64,000 nt of DNA from Iris pallida (taxonomy: Eukaryota; Streptophyta; Magnoliopsida; Asparagales; Iridaceae). The position numbers and the translations under genes were made by a program. Below, in pieces: positions 1-10,158 of this stretch. The notes under the pieces were generated by a model. That model ran no database searches, was not told where the DNA came from, and saw only the letters and a list, made by a program, of their open reading frames with translations. Position 1 is the stretch's first letter; every line of letters starts with the position of its first letter. The stretch is from positions 11,112,438-11,176,437 of the forward strand of contig JANAVB010010791.1 in assembly GCA_029216955.1 (NCBI GenBank). Reading direction: 5' to 3'.

Positions 1-900
1 CAATAATATAAGCAGATACCGTTTCCTGCCCGTGTGACAGATTTACCGTATCTGTGGGAACCAGCCGGCCCGTCGGGCACTTAATAGTCCTAAGGGAGCT
101 GCCATGTAAGAACTCGGAAATCCATTCTCTCCATGCCATCGTTATTTTATTTGACTTAATGGCCTCTACGTTGAGTGAAGTTCCATGCCGTGGATCATGG
201 TCATTCGAATGAGTACTTTCGTACGGGGTACGATATGCGCCACTCTACAACGATACCTGTGCGGCTAGGTTGTAGGTCTTACATAGCGTGATGCAACAAT
301 CAAATTAACCACGGAATAATCATGCCTTGACCATAGAGTACACATGCTGTCTTTGTAAGATAAATAGAAAATTAAATAATAAATAATTACTTTGAAGCCT
401 GCATGTGCCTGTATGCCAATATTCGGGATCGGTTAATCGAGTATAATAGTTTATTACATGAACGTGTCTCATTCATTTCATTCAATAAGACGACTAGCCA
501 GTCTCTTAGTTCCAACTAGGAACGCATGATCAATATTTAGTCCATGTCACAATCATTATCAATGGTGACAAGGCATGAAAGTCATTTAAGATTACATGGG
601 TCGAGTCTACAACTCTCAAGGTCAAGTTCTAGTCATACTGGGTATCCATGGATCAATCAGGACACAAGACGCATTCCACATACAATCTATTTTAGCAAAT
701 TAACATATCATGATTTATCAAGAAATTCACGCAAAAGGCGTAAGGATATAATAGAAGAATTATCATGCCTTCATTAAATGAATAATTATAAGACAATTAA
801 AACACCCAGGTCAAGAAGTCACGCCAACAAATCTATCCTAAGGCCAAAAGTCACGCAAGAAGTCTATGCTTAAGACCAACAAGTCACACTAAGTCTAGCT

Positions 901-1384
901 GGGGTGAGCGTGGAAAATGGGTGTGAATAGTGAGCGTAAAAAGTGATACACGCTGGCAAGCGTGAGCGTGAAATGTCACGCAAGCAAGCACAGCGTGAGC
1001 GTGAAGGGAAATTCACGCAGACTCTAGTGAGCGTGACAAGGTGACAAGAAATCTACGCACGCAAGGATGTGCGTGACTAAAATACACGCACGCTCATGGA
1101 TGTGTGCGTGACAAAAATACATGCACGCTCATGAGAATGTGAGCGTGACAAAATACACGCACGCTCATGAGAACGTGAGCGTGACTGAAAATACATGCAC
1201 GCTTATGAGAACGTGAGCGTGACTGAAAATACACGCTAACATGTAAGAACATGAGCGTGTCTGAAAATACACGCTAACATGTAAGAACATGAGCGTGTCT
1301 GAAAATACACGCAGACACGTAGAGACGTGTGCGTGACTGGGCTGATGTTTTACGCGGACACGTAAGAACGTGTGCGTACAACAT
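901..1384 (-). repeat. Hairpin-forming tandem array in element A LTR
   Basis: Degenerate units of roughly 35-40 bp carry the words ACACGC and GCGTGAC. Many units hold the inverted pair CACGCTCA and TGAGCGTG around an 8-base loop, for example near 1159-1182. Variant units with ACATGT or ACACGT replace the inner part. The same array occurs in the other LTR at 9043-9526. It lies downstream of the LTR TATA box in element direction, so it would be in the transcribed leader and trailer. Confidence 0.85.
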
Positions 1385-1702
1385 CTCCCGAACTCCAAGT
1401 CCTATGGAGCCTTCATTCCAGTGCCAAAGAAATACACACAAAGTTGATGGACTAAGAACCCATGAACAGCCGAAATACTACAACTTAGATCTAGAGAAAA
1501 CCAGCCATAGAAATCAAAAATGCTAAGAACTAATCTCTCTTGGAATCACGAGAAGAAGGCAAATGAACCATAAAAATGGGTGATTGAGAAGCAAGTTTGC
1601 ACTTGCCTTCTCCTGCTGCTGGTAGGTAGTAGGGAGTAATGAGAGGAAGAAGAAGAAGTAATGGTGAGAACGAAGTAATGAGGAGAGAGAAAGAGATGGA
1701 AG

Positions 1703-1712
1703 CTTTAAATAG
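1703..1712 (-). promoter_or_regulatory. Putative TATA box in element A 3' LTR
   Basis: The minus strand reads CTATTTAAAG after a C-rich run (CCACTCCCC). The matching site in the 5' LTR is at 9845-9854. Position and sequence suit an LTR promoter, but no start site can be proven from sequence. Confidence 0.5.
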
Positions 1713-2016
1713 GGGGAGTGGTGGTAGGTGGGAGCTAATGGGCCGGGTTGCACAGATCCACCAAAGCCGAAACCCACTAAGACTAAAGCAGGAAATAAAA
1801 TACAGAAATAAAATACAGAAATAAAATTGCAGGAAATAGATTAACATGGAATTTAAAGAGCAGATAATTAATTAACATGGAATTTAAAGAGCAGATAATT
1901 AATTAACATGGAAATTTAAAGGAATTTAAATACAGAATAATACATGATAAATACTAAATAAATACACATGAGCTATACATGTATAAAAATATGCGTTCCG
2001 GGAATGGGGAGTGACA

Positions 2017-2032
2017 TCTCTACCCCCCTTTG
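2017..2032 (-). other. Element A polypurine tract
   Basis: On the minus strand CAAAGGGGGGTAGAGA directly precedes the 3' LTR start TGTCACTCCC. Just before it is a conserved TTCCGAGGACGGAATTTTT-type stretch (2033-2053). The same pair, a GAGGACAAAATTT box then a purine tract, precedes the LTRs of C and D. Confidence 0.85.
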
Positions 2033-2184
2033 AAAAATTCCGTCCTCGGAATTTCAAATTCAAGCCGGATAGAAATATCAGAGCTAAACTAATACAAGCA
2101 ATTCTAGTGAGCAAGCAATTATTTTACCATATCAAAAGCAAGTACTATATAAGTAAATCCATCAATCTACGATATCAGGTAGTT

Positions 2185-3873
2185 CTATCCATAAGGCGAT
2201 AAGCATGAGAAATCAAGACAATCAAGGTATACAGAAAGAGATATACCTTGTGAGTCAAACAGGTGTGGATACCGTGATCGGATATCATCCTCACGTTTCC
2301 ACGTTGACTCTCCCAAGGAGTGATGACCCCAAGCAACACGGACAAGACTAATTGTTCGGTTCTTGAGTATCTTCTCTCTTCGGTCCAAAATGGACACAGG
2401 CTGTTCCTCGTAAGACAGGTTGGTACCAACAACCAGCTCCGAATGATCGAGGACATGACTTGGGTCCGATACATACCTACGTAATTGAGATACATGAAAC
2501 ACGTCATGCACCTCTCGTAACGAAGGTGGGAAGGATAAACGGTAAGCAACATTGCCTATCCGATCAAGAATAACGAATGGGCCTACGTACTGCGGACTCA
2601 ATTTCCCGCGAACGCCAAATCTAATGACCCCACGAGTAGGTGAGATCCGCAAGAATACGTGGTCCCCAACAGAGAACTCTAACGGCCTACGATGCTGGTC
2701 TGCCCAATGTCGATGCCGGTCTTGCGCAACTCGAAGTCGCTCTCTAATTCCCTTAACCACTTCAACCGTCTGAACAATCATTTCTGGGCCTAATATTTTC
2801 CTCTCTCCGATATCATCCCATACAAGCGGTGACCTACACTTCTTACCATATAGTGCTTCAAATGGCGCCACCTGGATACTGGCTTGATAACTATTGTTGT
2901 ATGAGAACTCAACTAAGTGCAGGTGGCTCTCCCAAGATCCTCCAAAATCTAGAGTGCAAGCTCGCAATATATCTTCTAAAGTCTGAATCGTTCTTTCTGA
3001 TTGCCCATCTGTTTGTGGATGGTAAGCTGTGCTAAAGCTTAACTTGGTACCCAGACTGTTATGTAAGCTCTTCCAGAAATGTAATATAAAGCGGGTATCT
3101 CGATCCGACACAATACTGACAGGGACTCCATGCTGCCTGACTATCTGTTGCATATATAACTCTGCCAACTTTTCTGTAGATTGTCCTACTCTGAAAGAAA
3201 GAAAGTGTGCTACCTTCGTAAGTCGGTCTACTATCACCCAAATAGCATCTTTACCACTTGGCGATCTTGGTAAACCGGTCACAAAGTCCATTGTAATATG
3301 CTCCCATTTCCATTCCGGAATAGGAAGCGGTTGCAATAACCCAGCTGGCCTCTGCTGTTCTGCCTTCACTTGCTGACATACCAAGCAACGAAAAACAAAT
3401 CTAGCTATCTTCCTCTTCATCCCGTTCCACCAGAAATACTGCTTGATATCTTGGTACATCTTGGTCCCTCCAGGGTGAATAGAATATTGAGAACTGTGAG
3501 CTTCTTCCATAATCTCCTGTCTGATATCTCCACTAGGCACACATAGACGTGATCCAAACCTAAGTGTACCATCTTCATGAATCCTCATCTCCTTCCTGAG
3601 CCCTGACTCACATTCTGCCCTAAGCTTCTGAATCCTTGGGTCCTGTGCCTGAGCTGCCTTGATCCTATCTACCAAGTCAGATTGAACTTGTAGATTAGTT
3701 AGAACTCCTACATCACTAGGAAATATAACTTCGATGCCCATCTCCTGAAGGTCTTCTAAGATATGCTTCTGCGTGGTCAACATAAATGCGTCGCCTCTCT
3801 TGCTGAGAGCGTCTGCTACTACATTCGCCTTACCTGGATGGTACTGAAGCTCCACGTCATAATCCTTAATCAA
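2185..3873 (-). pseudogene. Element A RNase H end, integrase and chromodomain
   Basis: This 562-residue open frame is the 3' end of pol. Residues 1-21 are the end of RNase H (ADALS, with the last catalytic Asp at 21). Integrase follows: an HHCC zinc-binding set at H126, H133, C163 and C166, then the catalytic D196 (MDF), D257 (SDRD) and E293, with the D-35-E spacing of retroviral-type integrases. Residues about 488-539 match the C-terminal chromodomain of Tekay/Del elements, which is thought to steer integration to chromatin marks. The frame is open to its end but is cut off from upstream pol by a stop at 3880-3882 and a frameshift near 4000, so it cannot be made as part of an intact polyprotein. 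The first codon of this frame is TTG, so its edge is not a true start. Confidence 0.92.
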
Positions 3874-3989
3874 CTCCAGCTATCTTCTCTGCCTCATGTT
3901 CAGCTCCTTCTGAGTAAAGATGTACTTCAGACTTTTATGATCTGTGTACATCTCCACTCGGTCACCATATAAGTAATGCCTCCATAACT
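3874..3989 (-). pseudogene. Element A RNase H middle, frameshift and stop
   Basis: This short stretch between the two long pol frames encodes the RNase H segment around the YTDHKSL motif in a frame different from the upstream ORF. The upstream frame ends at 3990 because of a single-base shift near 3998-4001. A TAG at 3880-3882 replaces a Trp codon position of the family (R-R-W-L context). These two lesions separate protease/RT from integrase. Confidence 0.85.
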
Positions 3990-6518
3990 TCAGAGCAAAA
4001 CTACTGCTGCTAACTCCAAATCATGAGTTGGATAATTCTTCTCGTGGTCCCGAAGCTGCCTAGATGCATATGCTATCACCTTCCCATGTTGCATAAGGAC
4101 ACATCCAAGTCCTTTACCTGACGCATCGTAATATACTGTAAAACCTCCGGGTCTAACTGGCAATGTAAGAATAGGTGCTGATATCAACTTCTGCTTCAAA
4201 GTCTCGAATGATGTCTGACATTCTGCCGACCAAACAAATGGCACATCCTTCCGGGTCAAGCGGGTCATGGGCACTGAAAGCCTTGCAAAATCTGACACAA
4301 ACCTTCTGTAATATCTTGCCAATCCCAAGAAACTCCGCACATCTGCTACGGTCTTGGGTACTAGCCAACTCTCTACTGCTTCTACCTTCTTGGGATCTAC
4401 TGCTACTCCAGCTCCTGATATGATATGACCCAAAAATGAAATGTGATCCGTCCAGAACTCACACTTACTGAGCTTGGCATACAACTGGTTCTCTCTCAGA
4501 ACCTCCAATACTTTTCTGAGGTGGTCTTCATGCTCCTCTTCACTAGCAGAGTATATGAGAATGTCGTCAAGAAATACAACGACAAACTGGTCTAAATATG
4601 GCATAAAGATGCGATTCATCAAATCCATGAATATTGCTGGAGCATTGGTCAAACCAAACGGCATTACTAAGAACTCGTAATGCCCATACTTCGACCTAAA
4701 TGCTGTCTTGGGAATATCCTCCTTCCGAACCCTCACCTGATGGTACCCTGAACGAAGATCTATCTTGGAGAAAACTCTAGCCTTGCTCAACTGATCAAAT
4801 AAGTCGTCGATCCTGGGTAATGGGTACTTGTTCTTCACTGTTGCCGCGTTAAGCTTCCTGTAGTCAATACACAACCTGGATGACCCATCCTTCTTTCCCA
4901 CAAGTATCACTGGTGCTGTCCATGGTGATATGCTAGCTTGGATGAACTTCTTCTCCTTCAATTCCTCCATATGCTGATATACCTTGGCCTGCTCTGAATC
5001 CGCCATTCTATAAACTCGATCTGATATCGGTTCAGTTCCTGGTGCCAATTCTATGCTGAACTCAATATCTCTAACCGGTGGCAGACCTGGAAGCTCTTCA
5101 GGAAATACGTCTAGAAATTCTTCAACTACCTTCGGGATCTGAACTTCCTCCATTGCCGTTACTACTCCCTGCTCTTGTTGAGTTGCCTCTGATCTGACTA
5201 AGGTGAACCGCTCCATGCCTGGAATATCAAAAGATACACTCCCTCTACGGCAATCTATTGTCGTAAGACTGTCTTTCAGCCAGTCCATGCCTAAGATAAC
5301 GTCAAAATTTCCAACAGAAAATTCTATCAACCGGGCTGGTAAAGAATGCCCGCAAACTACAATACTACACGCTAGAATAACTCTACTAACTCCTACGAGC
5401 CCATTACCAGTGAGTATATTCAACCTCCCTGGCAATGTCTCGAACTCCATTCCTAGTCGTGTCGCAAATTGTGCAGATATAAATGAATGGGATGCTCCCG
5501 AATCAAACAATGCTACTGCGGGATATGAGGCGACGAGAATGTTACCTGCCACAACATCTCCCGATGCCAATGCCTCTTCCAAGGACAGAGTGAATGCTTG
5601 CCCTCGACCTCCTTGCTGGTTTCCATGCTGCGGCCTAGCCTGGTGCTGCTGCTGGCCTCTTCTTTGATGATATTGGGGTGGTCTATGCTGGTGTTGCTGT
5701 ATCGGCGGCCCCTGCTGCCGAAACATCTGAGCCTGCGGACGCTGTGCCAACGGCCTTACTGCCACTGCTGGTCCTCGATACTGGCCTGTCCCTGGGGCTG
5801 GCAGAGCAGGATACTGCTGCCCTGGTCCTCCTGCCCTCGAATTTATGGGACATGTGGTAACCCGATGGTCTGGATTTCCACATATCAGACATAGTCCATT
5901 CAATGTCCGACACACATCTCTAGTGTGTCCCATCTTTCTGCAATAAGTGCAGCCCATCGGGGGTTGCTGGTTCTTCCTCTGTTGCTGTTGCTGCTGCTGC
6001 CTGGGTGGTGCTGGTCCTCGTATCGCCACATCGTGGATACGAATGCCAGTGGATGGTGCTGTTGCTCGGGGCGCTGCTCCCCCTCCTCCTTCAATCTGAC
6101 TGTGGGATCTCTTCTGACCCCCAGTCCTTACTGTAAGCCTCTGAATGGTGATCTCATGCCTTCGAGTTGTCGTCAATACTTCATCAAAAGTCTGGTAATT
6201 GTGTCCCTCTATCAATTGCAAGAGCTCAAGATGAAACCCTTGCTGAAACCTCATGGCCCTCTGGCTCTCTGTTGCTACCATCTCTGGGGCGAATCTACTC
6301 AATCTGTAGAATTTTGCTGCATAAGCATCTACAGTCTTGCCGGCCTGCCTGAGGTTGATAAACTTCTGTTGTAGCTCAAACTGTGCCACAACTCCATAGT
6401 ACTTAGTCTTGAATCTTGCAGTGAAATCGTCCCAAGCCACAGGACGTCTAATGCCCACTTCCTCTGATTCCCACCAATCACGTACGAGATCCTGAAGTAA
6501 CAACTTCACTAGATCCAC
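3990..6518 (-). pseudogene. Element A gag C-terminus, protease, reverse transcriptase, RNase H
   Basis: This 842-residue frame holds the main gag-pol body. Residues 1-150 are the retrotransposon gag core ([13 protein letters not shown]). Two CCHC zinc knuckles sit at 190-203 and 210-223 between Gln/Pro-rich linkers. The aspartic protease site is DSGAS at 339-343. Reverse transcriptase runs about 500-745, with [17 protein letters not shown], the MPFGLTNAP box at 619-627 and the catalytic FLDD at 649-652. RNase H starts near 790 with YYDASG. The frame begins at a GTG only because of an upstream in-frame TAG at 6573-6575; the reading frame is continuous with the gag N-terminus across it. It ends at a frameshift in RNase H. 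The product would be the replication polyprotein of the element. Confidence 0.93.
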
Positions 6519-6572
6519 ACGTTCTTCCGCCGGTACTTTAGCTGCTGTCAGAATAGCCTCTATATCCTTAAG

Positions 6573-7109
6573 CTATGCATCTGCTGAGATGGCATCTTCC
6601 GTGCCCTCAAAACGGCAGGGGTTGTACTTACAAAACCTGGCTGATGCTCCTGAATCTGGCCTCACCCCTCTTTCCAAAGCCGTCTGCAATCCTTGGTTGA
6701 GTAGCACATTCTGCTCTTGTAGCTGAGTGTGCATGCGCTGCTGGGCCAATATCTGATGTTGCTGAGTAGCCATCATTCCTCTCATGATCTCCAGAAGGGC
6801 TGGTGTGTCCACTTGGGTAGGTGGAACTGTCGGTGGTGGTGGAACATCCGGATACTGCGATCCAGCCGCTGGTTCCACTATCACTTCTTCCTGGGTAGCC
6901 TCTTGAATTAGTACTGGCCCTCGTTGCTGACCAACAGGGTCAGGTGGTCCATGTTGCTCCTGCGGTTGTCCAGCTCTGACAGGTGCGGACGAGGTGCCCC
7001 TAAGAAAAGGGACAAGAGAACAATCAAATGACCGAACATGAAGGATCAATGAAGTCAAAGGATATCGGAATGTCAAGCAAGAGTTGAGAATAACGAATCG
7101 GGAGATCAA
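6573..7109 (-). pseudogene. Element A gag N-terminus
   Basis: This is a 178-residue frame in the same phase as the downstream gag-pol frame, ending at the in-frame TAG at 6573-6575. It carries a Pro/Gln-rich N-terminal half and a Met/Gln-rich stretch (MRGMMATQQHQI) likely to be helical, then the PCRFEGTED entry to the gag core. The first 38 residues are hydrophobic and unlike gag; a CTTTTCTTAG just before the GTSSAPV codons looks like a splice acceptor, so the true N-terminus may differ. Stop conversion is the only break seen within gag. Confidence 0.8.
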
Positions 7110-7170
7110 GGGGAAACATGTGTGATTGAGACATCCTATAAATCAAAACACCCTACAAGTCTGAAATCAG

Positions 7171-7185
7171 ACCTGCATGGGCCAC
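7171..7185 (-). other. Primer-site-like motif of element A
   Basis: Minus strand GTGGCCCATGCAGGT lies 11 bases inside the 5' LTR. The same 15-mer is found just inside LTRs of C (19358-19372, 26424-26438) and D (37438-37452, 41907-41921). It occupies the primer-binding-site position but is farther from the LTR end than usual, and I do not recognise a matching tRNA end. Confidence 0.6.
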
Positions 7186-9042
7186 CACTAAAACCTTGTC
7201 ACGCCCCAGAACCAGAATACTGGAGAGCGGGGGAATGACTCAACCAGCTACGTATTACGGGTAGATGAATACCGTATAATACGATCAATGCTGTCTAACC
7301 AGATGAGGGGGTGCATACTACATGAAAGTCTTACTATGGTCATTTCACATCTATTGTCTCAATCATTCAAATAAAAAACAGTAATACAGAACATGTAAGA
7401 TAAAGCAGTAAGGCGTCCCAAACGCTCAGTCAGAATGTTCTGGAAATCTGGCTTTACAAAACATAGCCAGATGGTATAGTAAGGTATACACAATTGTTAT
7501 CAGCTGCAGTCTGACTTAATTACAATCATGTAAAAGTAAGTACGAGACAATCCGACTAACATGTCGGTGCCAAACGGCTAAGTATAAAAGTAAATAACAA
7601 AATGAGCGGTGAAGTAAGGAACCCACTCGAGTCCTCCTGCAATCATGCCTCTAGTATTGACCATCTTGGAGGTAGAAGTACGCTGGATCCTCGGAAACCG
7701 GCTCTAAATCTGGCCATGCAAAACCAGAGAGGTTAGACCTCTAATAGCAAGTACCACAAGGAAGGACGATATGAAGGACATAAACCAGTAAGTAAAAGAA
7801 TATAATAATAGATCTCTGCTTGCTACTAGGATTTACATCACATCACGACACATCGAACCAACCTCCCAACCAAACAAGGACAGAAGTTGGCCCGTCATGT
7901 CCTGACATTCTGATCATCCCAGTTAGGTAACAGAGTAGTACAGTACACAAACAAATCATCTTGAACGGCCAATCAAATCCTATGGTTTGCTATTGTGAGT
8001 CCCAAGTTATCCTGAAATTATGCAATATAGGGATTCCTCAGTTCTTACTATGTGCAAGCAAGGCTAGTCTATCCAATCAATCAATTGTGCCAATCATGTA
8101 GTTAGACGAGTCCCAGCGGGACGCCCGCCGTTATAGCATGTACAATAATATAAGCAGATACCGTTCCCTGCTCGTATGACAGATTTACCGTATCTGTGGG
8201 AACCCGCCGGCCCGTCGGGCACTTAATAGTCCCAAGGGGGCTGCCATGTAAGAACTCGGGAATCCATTCTCTCCATGCCATCGTTATTTTATTTGACTTA
8301 ATGGTCTCTACGTTGAGTGAAGTTCCATGCCGTGGATCATGGTCATTCGAATGAGTACTTTCGTACGGGGTACGATATGCGCCACCCTACAACGATACCT
8401 GTACGGCTAGGTTGTAGGTCTTACATAGCATGATGCAACAATCAAATTAACCACGGAATAATCATGCCTTGACCATAGAGTACACATGCTGTCTTTGTAA
8501 GATAAATAGAAAATTAAATAATAAATAATTACTTTGAAGCCTGCATGTGCCTGTATGCCAATATTCGGGATCGGCTAATCGAGTATAATAGTTCATTACA
8601 TGAACGTGTCTCATTCATTTCATTCAATAAGATGACTAGCCAGTCTCTTAGTTCCAACTAGGAACGCATGATCAATATTTAGTCCATGTCACAATCATTA
8701 TCAATGGTGACAAGGCATGAAAGTCATTTAAGATTACATGGGTCGAGTCTACAACTCTCAAGGTCAAGTTCTAGTCATACTGGGTATCCATGGATCAATC
8801 AGGACACAAGACGCATTCCACATACAATCTATTTTAACAAATTAACATATCATGATTTATCAAGAAATTCACACAAAAGGCGTAAGGATATAATAGAAGA
8901 ATTATCATGCCATCATTAAATGAATAATTATAAGACAATTAAAACACCCAGGTCAAGAAGTCACGCCAACAAATCTATGCTAAGGCCAAAAGTCACGCAA
9001 GAAATCTATGCTTAAGACCTACAAGTCACGCTAAGTCTAGCT

Positions 9043-9526
9043 GGGGTGAGCGTGGAAAATGGGCGTGAATAGTGAGCGTGAAAAGTGATACACGCTGGCA
9101 AGCGTGAGCGTGAAAAGTCACGCAAGCAAGCACAGCGTGAGCGTGAAAGGAAATTCACGCAGACTCTAGTGAGCGTGACAAGGTGACAAGAAATCTACGC
9201 ACGCAAGGATGTGCGTGACTAAAATACACGCACGCTCATGGATGTGTGCGTGACAAAAATACACGCACGCTCATGAGAACGTGAGCGTGACAAAATACAC
9301 GCACGCTCATGAGAACGTGAGCGTGACTGAAAATACACGCACGCTCATGAGAACGTGAGCGTGACTGAAAATACACGCTAACATGTAAGAACATGAGCGT
9401 GTCTGAAAATACACGCTAACATGTAAGAACATGAGCGTGTCTGAAAATACACGCAGACACGTAGAGACATGTGTGTGACTGGGCTGATGTTTTACGCGGA
9501 CACGTAAGAACGTGTGCGCACAACAT
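9043..9526 (-). repeat. Hairpin-forming tandem array, second LTR copy
   Basis: Counterpart of 901-1384. Several units are more regular here, with CACGCTCA ... TGAGCGTG perfect in repeats around 9267-9362. Differences from the left copy are mostly single transitions (ACATGC versus ACACGC). Confidence 0.85.
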
Positions 9527-9844
9527 CTCCCGAACTCCAAGTCCTATGGAGCCTTCATTCCAGTGCCAGAGTAACACACACAAAGTTGATGGACTAAGAA
9601 CCCATGAACAGCCAAAATACTACAACTTAGATCTAGAGAAAACCAGCCGTAGAAATCAAAAATGCTAAGAACTAATCTCTCTTGGAATCACAAGAAGAAG
9701 GCAAATGAACCATAAAAATGGGTGATTGAGAAGCAAGTTTGCACTTGCCGTCTCCTGCTGCTGGTAGGTGGTAGGGAGTAATGAGAGGAAGAAGAAGAAG
9801 TAATGGTGAGAACGAAGTAATGAGGAGAGAGAAAGAGATGGAAG

Positions 9845-9854
9845 CTTTAAATAT
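9845..9854 (-). promoter_or_regulatory. Putative TATA box in element A 5' LTR
   Basis: Minus strand ATATTTAAAG follows CCACTCCCC. This copy would drive the element transcript toward lower coordinates; the hairpin array lies about 320-800 bases downstream in the predicted transcript. Confidence 0.5.
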
Positions 9855-10158
9855 GGGGAGTGGTGGTAGGTGGGAGCTAATGGGCCGAGTTGCACAGATC
9901 CACCCAAGCCGAAACCCACTAAGACTAAAGCAGGAAATAAAATGCAGAAATAAAATGTAGAAATAAAATTGCAGGAAATAGATTAACATGGAATTTAAAG
10001 AGCAGATAATTAATTAACATGGAATTTAAAGAGCAGATAATTAATTAACATGGAAATTTAAAAGAATTTAAATACAGAATAATACATAATAAATACTAAA
10101 TAAATACACATGAGCTGTACATGTATAAAAATATGCGTTCCGGGAACGGGGAGTGACA

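Larger units (their letters stand above)
1..2016 (-). repeat. Element A 3' LTR (partial)
   Basis: It is the same sequence as 8143-10158, ending at CA (plus strand), which is TGTCACTCCC read on the minus strand. About 945 bp of the LTR lie left of the window. No coding region is supported here; the short open frames in it have no recognisable domain. Confidence 0.95.
1..10158 (-). mobile_element. Element A: Ty3/Gypsy chromovirus, Tekay/Del-like
   Basis: This is an autonomous-type LTR retrotransposon read on the minus strand, cut by the window start inside its 3' LTR. Order in element direction is 5' LTR (7197-10158), primer-site region, gag, protease, reverse transcriptase, RNase H, integrase with chromodomain, polypurine tract, 3' LTR (1-2016). 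The two LTR copies align at a constant offset of 8,142 over 2,016 bp with no net indel. LTR ends are TG...CA. The C-terminal chromodomain-like segment and the pol order place it in the Tekay/Del chromovirus group, an inference from family knowledge. Coding is broken by two in-frame stops and one frameshift. It sits inside element B; the predicted 5-bp target duplication is AACGG at 10159-10163, whose partner lies outside the window. Confidence 0.93.
7197..10158 (-). repeat. Element A 5' LTR (complete, 2,962 bp)
   Basis: The plus strand starts TGTCACGCCCC and ends GAGTGACA; read on minus it is TGTCACTCCC...GGGGCGTGACA. The part 8143-10158 matches 1-2016. No gene is supported inside. The segment 7197-8142 has no counterpart in the window and shows nothing beyond LTR sequence. 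Confidence 0.95.

Noticed and set aside
1530..1847. Short open frames in the LTRs of A (544-777, 1530-1847 and their right-hand copies)
   Set aside because: They are kept in both LTRs because the LTRs are copies, have no domain, and lie in low-complexity CT-rich or hairpin sequence.
10068..10158. C-terminal 29 residues of the element B RT frame
   Set aside because: They are encoded by the LTR of element A after the insertion point and are not part of pol.
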